Shown: positions 41,767-41,856 of the stretch, piece by piece | Layout: the number at the start of each line of letters is the position of its first letter | Numbering within the stretch: the first letter of the stretch is position 1 | Origin: Streptomyces candidus | Lineage (GTDB): Bacteria; Actinomycetota; Actinomycetes; Streptomycetales; Streptomycetaceae | Direction: 5' to 3' | Length of the DNA stretch: 41,856 nucleotides | Assembly (NCBI RefSeq): GCF_014207445.1 | Contig: NZ_JACHEM010000029.1 | Coordinates: 1 to 41,856 of the forward strand | Program-made: the position numbers and the translations under genes | The notes under the pieces: model-generated | Database searches by the model: none | What the model was told of the DNA's origin: nothing | Seen by the model: the letters and a program-made list of their open reading frames with translations, nothing else

Positions 41767-41856
41767 ATGGTGGACATTCTGCTCACGGTTGCCGGTGCGC
41801 TCACTCTCGTCGTGGCGGCGTTCTCGGCGGTCATTCAACGGCTGCCGCTGAGCGGC
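41767..41856 (+). CDS. Start of a cation:proton antiporter-like membrane protein (cut by window end)
   Basis: The ATG at 41767 (MVDILLTVAGALTLVVAAFS, then AVIQRLPLSG) starts a transmembrane helix followed by a polar turn with L-P-L-S, as at the N-terminus of CPA1-type Na+/H+ antiporters of Streptomyces. Only 30 codons are visible. GGGGAAGCGGGG lies upstream as a possible ribosome binding site. The call rests on this short segment alone. Confidence 0.45.
   Translation, partial: MVDILLTVAGALTLVVAAFSAVIQRLPLSG

Noticed and set aside
1..41856. tRNA, rRNA or CRISPR array
   Set aside because: No cloverleaf with the GTTCRA T-loop, no rRNA block and no regularly spaced identical repeats with unique spacers were seen.

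Overview
The window reads as the terminal arm of a linear Streptomyces-type replicon, either a chromosome arm or a linear plasmid. GC content is very high, GTG starts are frequent, coding regions have G/C-rich third positions, and most recognisable families are actinobacterial. Base 1 appears to be the physical end. The first 13 bases are the hairpin CCCGCGGAGCGGG that opens the archetypal Streptomyces telomere, and further short-loop palindromes fill the first 135 bases. A large helicase with helicase-associated repeats, of the kind found at Streptomyces ends, is the first big gene inward (1961-4480).

Layout. 1-1640: telomere, a lipoprotein gene between two imperfect direct repeats, and a small membrane protein. 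1961-5778: terminal helicase and two unknown genes. 6213-7090: an intact IS5-like element. 7531-9694: an isoaspartyl-methyltransferase-like enzyme translationally coupled to a 37-residue Pro/Lys/His peptide with two Asp-Gly sites, divergent from an EF-hand protein. 9950-12616: a decayed XRE regulator and DUF6415-like gene, then a VanZ-like gene. 13277-16124: a three-gene overlapping operon (RppA-type type III PKS, MomA-like cupin, CYP158-like P450) that should make flaviolin-type pigments. 16125-19385: a long gene-poor stretch with a truncated GAF-phosphatase paralogue. 19386-22279: a HEPN/zinc-ribbon protein, a replicase remnant, an orphan VapB-like antitoxin and a candidate toxin-antitoxin pair. 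22328-25174: a CGNR/ABATE regulator divergent from an AhpD-like, PNPOx-like and DUF1348 operon.

25201-29419: a truncated secreted protein, a truncated IS3 element, and a metal cassette (Cys-rich four-helix copper-binding protein and ZIP transporter) lying between a fragment and a full copy of a DUF6221 gene. 29794-32567: Ku, a coiled-coil partner, decayed small genes and a DUF2795 protein. 32960-35030: a GAF-PP2C phosphatase, a scrambled Ku remnant and a KGG-repeat stress protein. 35769-37739: a nested insertion unit with arms of about 115 bp. 37767-40129: a LuxR regulator divergent from a small Rossmann-like protein and an SDR. 40310-41194: a potassium channel. The window ends inside what looks like a cation:proton antiporter gene.

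The mosaic of intact operons, IS elements and many frameshifted or truncated genes is typical of a fast-evolving replicon arm. Genes for stress, DNA ends and redox (Ku, KGG, DUF2795, PP2C, SDR, AhpD/PNPOx) cluster in its inner half. The least explained items are the peptide-methyltransferase pair and the HEPN/zinc-ribbon protein. All assignments are from reading the sequence; no database search was possible.
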